NCBI GenBank assembly: GCA_964247055.1
Contig: OZ176051.1
Coordinates: 310,001-374,000, forward strand
Direction of reading: 5' to 3'
Source of the DNA: Paragordius varius
Taxonomy: Eukaryota; Nematomorpha
DNA: 64,000 bases
The position numbers and the translations under genes were made by a program. The notes below the pieces were generated by a model that saw only the letters and a list, made by a program, of their open reading frames with translations, was not told the DNA's origin and ran no database searches. Positions 62,901 through 64,000 of this stretch are shown here, one piece after another; the first letter of the stretch is position 1; each line of letters begins with the position of its first letter.

Positions 62901-64000
62901 TTTATACGATTTTAAAAATAAAAATGGCTACCTAAAATCCAAATTTGATCAGGTGATGTCACTATAATTTTTTTGGGTAGCCCTATGGTAGTTCCATCAT
63001 CACCCCAAATATTTTGGGGATCGGACTATAAATGTAATTTTTATAAATTTTTTAAATATTTAAAAAATTTATTTTATACGATTTTAAAAATAAAAATGGC
63101 TACCTAAAATCCAAATTTGATCAGGTTACCATAATTTTTTTTGGGTAGCCCTATGGTAGTTCCATCATCACCCCAAATATTGTCGAGATCGGAGTATAAA
63201 TGTAATTTTTTTGAATTTTTTAAATATTTAAAAAATTTATTTTATACGATTTTAAAAATAAAAATGGCTACCTAAAGTCCAAATTTGATCAGGTGATGTC
63301 GCCATAATTTTTTTTGGGTAACCCTATGGTGGTTCCATCATCACCCCAAATATTTTTGAGATCGGACTTTAAATGAATGAATTTTTTAAATATTTAAAAA
63401 ATTTATTTTATACGATTTTAAAAATAAAAATGGCTACCTAAAATCCAAATTTGATCAGGTGATGTCGCCATATTTTTTTTTGGGTAGCCCTATAGTAGTT
63501 CCATCATCACCCCAAATATTTTTGAGATCGGAGTATAAATGTAATTTTTATGATTTTTTTAAATATTTAAAAAATTTATTTTATAAAATTTTAAAAATAA
63601 AAATGGCTACCTAAAATCCAAATTTGATCAGGTGATGTCACCATAATTTATTTGGGTAGCCCTATGGTAGTTCCATCATCACCCCAAATATTTTTGAGAT
63701 CGGAGTATAAATGTAATTTTTATGAATTTTTTAAATATTTAAAAAATTTATTTTATACGATTTTAAAAATAAAAATGGCTACCTAAAATCCAAATTTGAT
63801 CAAGTGATGTCACCATAATTTATTTGGGTAGCCCTATGGTAGTTCCATCATCACCCCAATTATTTTGGGGATAACTATAAATGTAATTTTTATGAATTTT
63901 TTAAATATTTAAAAAATTTATTTTATACGATTTTAAAAATAAAAATGGCTACCTAAAATCCAAATTTGATCAGGTGATGTCGCCATAATTTTTTTTGGGT
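60000..64000 (+). repeat. Right-end stretch, loosely ordered monomers with small deletions
   Basis: Same satellite, but I found no clean multi-monomer period. Recurrent small lesions are TTTTTGTGGGTAGCC (60,050 and 61,425), GGGGATAACTATAAATG lacking three bases (61,987, 62,676 and 63,868), TTATAAAATTTT in place of TTATACGATTTT (62,560 and 63,583), CATAATTTATTTGGG (near 62,620, 63,645 and 63,817) and CCATCACCCC lacking three bases (61,450). The recurrence of these lesions in this stretch only shows local spread. The array continues past base 64,000. Confidence 0.75.

Larger units (their letters stand above)
1..64000 (+). repeat. AT-rich 173-bp satellite array, about 370 monomers, head to tail
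   Basis: The sequence TTATACGATTTTAAAA recurs at 1, 174, 347, 520 and so on with a spacing of 173 bp, and the same order of landmarks (ATGGCTACC, GATCAGGTGATG, GGGTAGCCC, CATCACCCC, GATCGG, ATGTAATTT) repeats to the last base. All copies point the same way. My consensus has 45 G+C of 173 (26% GC). Monomers differ by substitutions at a few recurrent sites and by small indels, mostly in the T8 run and in the A/T half. The array is cut by both window ends. Every stretch is repeat: there is no gene, no unique spacer and no inserted element. Such arrays are usually heterochromatic and often centromeric or pericentromeric in eukaryotes; that placement is inference. The orientation given is arbitrary. 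Confidence 0.98.

Noticed and set aside
1-64000. CRISPR array, because of regular repeats
   Set aside because: There are no unique spacers. The whole 173-bp period is repeat, at a eukaryotic satellite scale and composition.
1-64000. Mobile element, LTR or virus-like element within the array
   Set aside because: Every stretch I read could be placed on the monomer. I saw no insertion with its own ends, no coding remnants and no target-site duplications.
1-64000. Telomeric or subtelomeric repeat
   Set aside because: No run of TTAGG, TTAGGG, TTTAGGG or a similar short G-rich unit occurs; the array shows no terminal structure.

Overview
The whole 64,000-base window is one uninterrupted array of an AT-rich satellite DNA. 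By eye it holds about 370 head-to-tail copies of a 173-bp monomer, all in the same orientation. I see no gene, RNA gene, transposon, virus-like element, telomere repeat or unique spacer, and no inversion. The array runs off both ends: base 1 falls near the start of the monomer as I phase it (from TTATACG) and base 64,000 falls near monomer position 78. The consensus I built has 45 G+C in 173 positions (26% GC). Long AT-rich tandem satellite with multi-monomer units is typical of eukaryotic heterochromatin, often at or near centromeres. I cannot name the species or match the monomer to a published family from memory.

Each monomer has a mixed-sequence half (positions about 24-125) and an A/T-only half (about 126-173 plus 1-24). 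The mixed half carries two overlapping inverted-repeat pairs and two GATC sites. The A/T half carries a perfect 24-bp palindrome. Subtypes differ at a few sites: TCGCC or TCACC near position 60; the stretch at 110-122 (TTTCGAGATC, TTTTGAGATC, TTTGGGGATC, TTGTCGAGATC, CTTTGGGGATC); GGAGTATA, GGACTATA or GGACTTTA; and CATCACCCC or CATAACCCC. These variants serve as barcodes that reveal larger repeat units.

Layout. 0.86-7.2 kb: two loose copies of a 3.1-3.3 kb block. 6.36-26.13 kb: a tandem duplication of a block now 10,999 bp in copy A and 8,771 bp in copy B; A has an extra 2,061-bp tandem duplication (10.68-14.80 kb) and an extra monomer (9,458-9,630). 23.05-32.09 kb: stacked copies at offsets 3,276, 1,730, 5,006 and 4,660 bp. 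A six-monomer cassette marks this left half, with eight full copies and one partial. At about 32.1 kb the array switches to another variant set: CTTTGGGG monomers begin and the cassette stops. 32.1-41.3 kb: a 5,519-bp offset duplication, a 1,037-bp tandem unit and a three-monomer unit. 42.9-43.4 and 48.9-49.4 kb: runs of three nearly identical monomers. 44.8-52.3 kb: tandem units of 2,066 and 2,755 bp. 52.3-55.0 kb: a 1,676-bp unit. 58.4-59.5 kb: a 518-bp trimer. The rest, especially 60-64 kb, is loosely ordered.

The best reading is a satellite evolving by repeated unequal exchange or replication-based amplification at every scale from one monomer to about 64 monomers. I found no sign of an encoded system. 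The points of real interest are the nested duplication history, the sharp domain boundary near 32.1 kb, and the symmetry elements of the monomer. Block limits are accurate to roughly one monomer, because I aligned them by eye on diagnostic variants.
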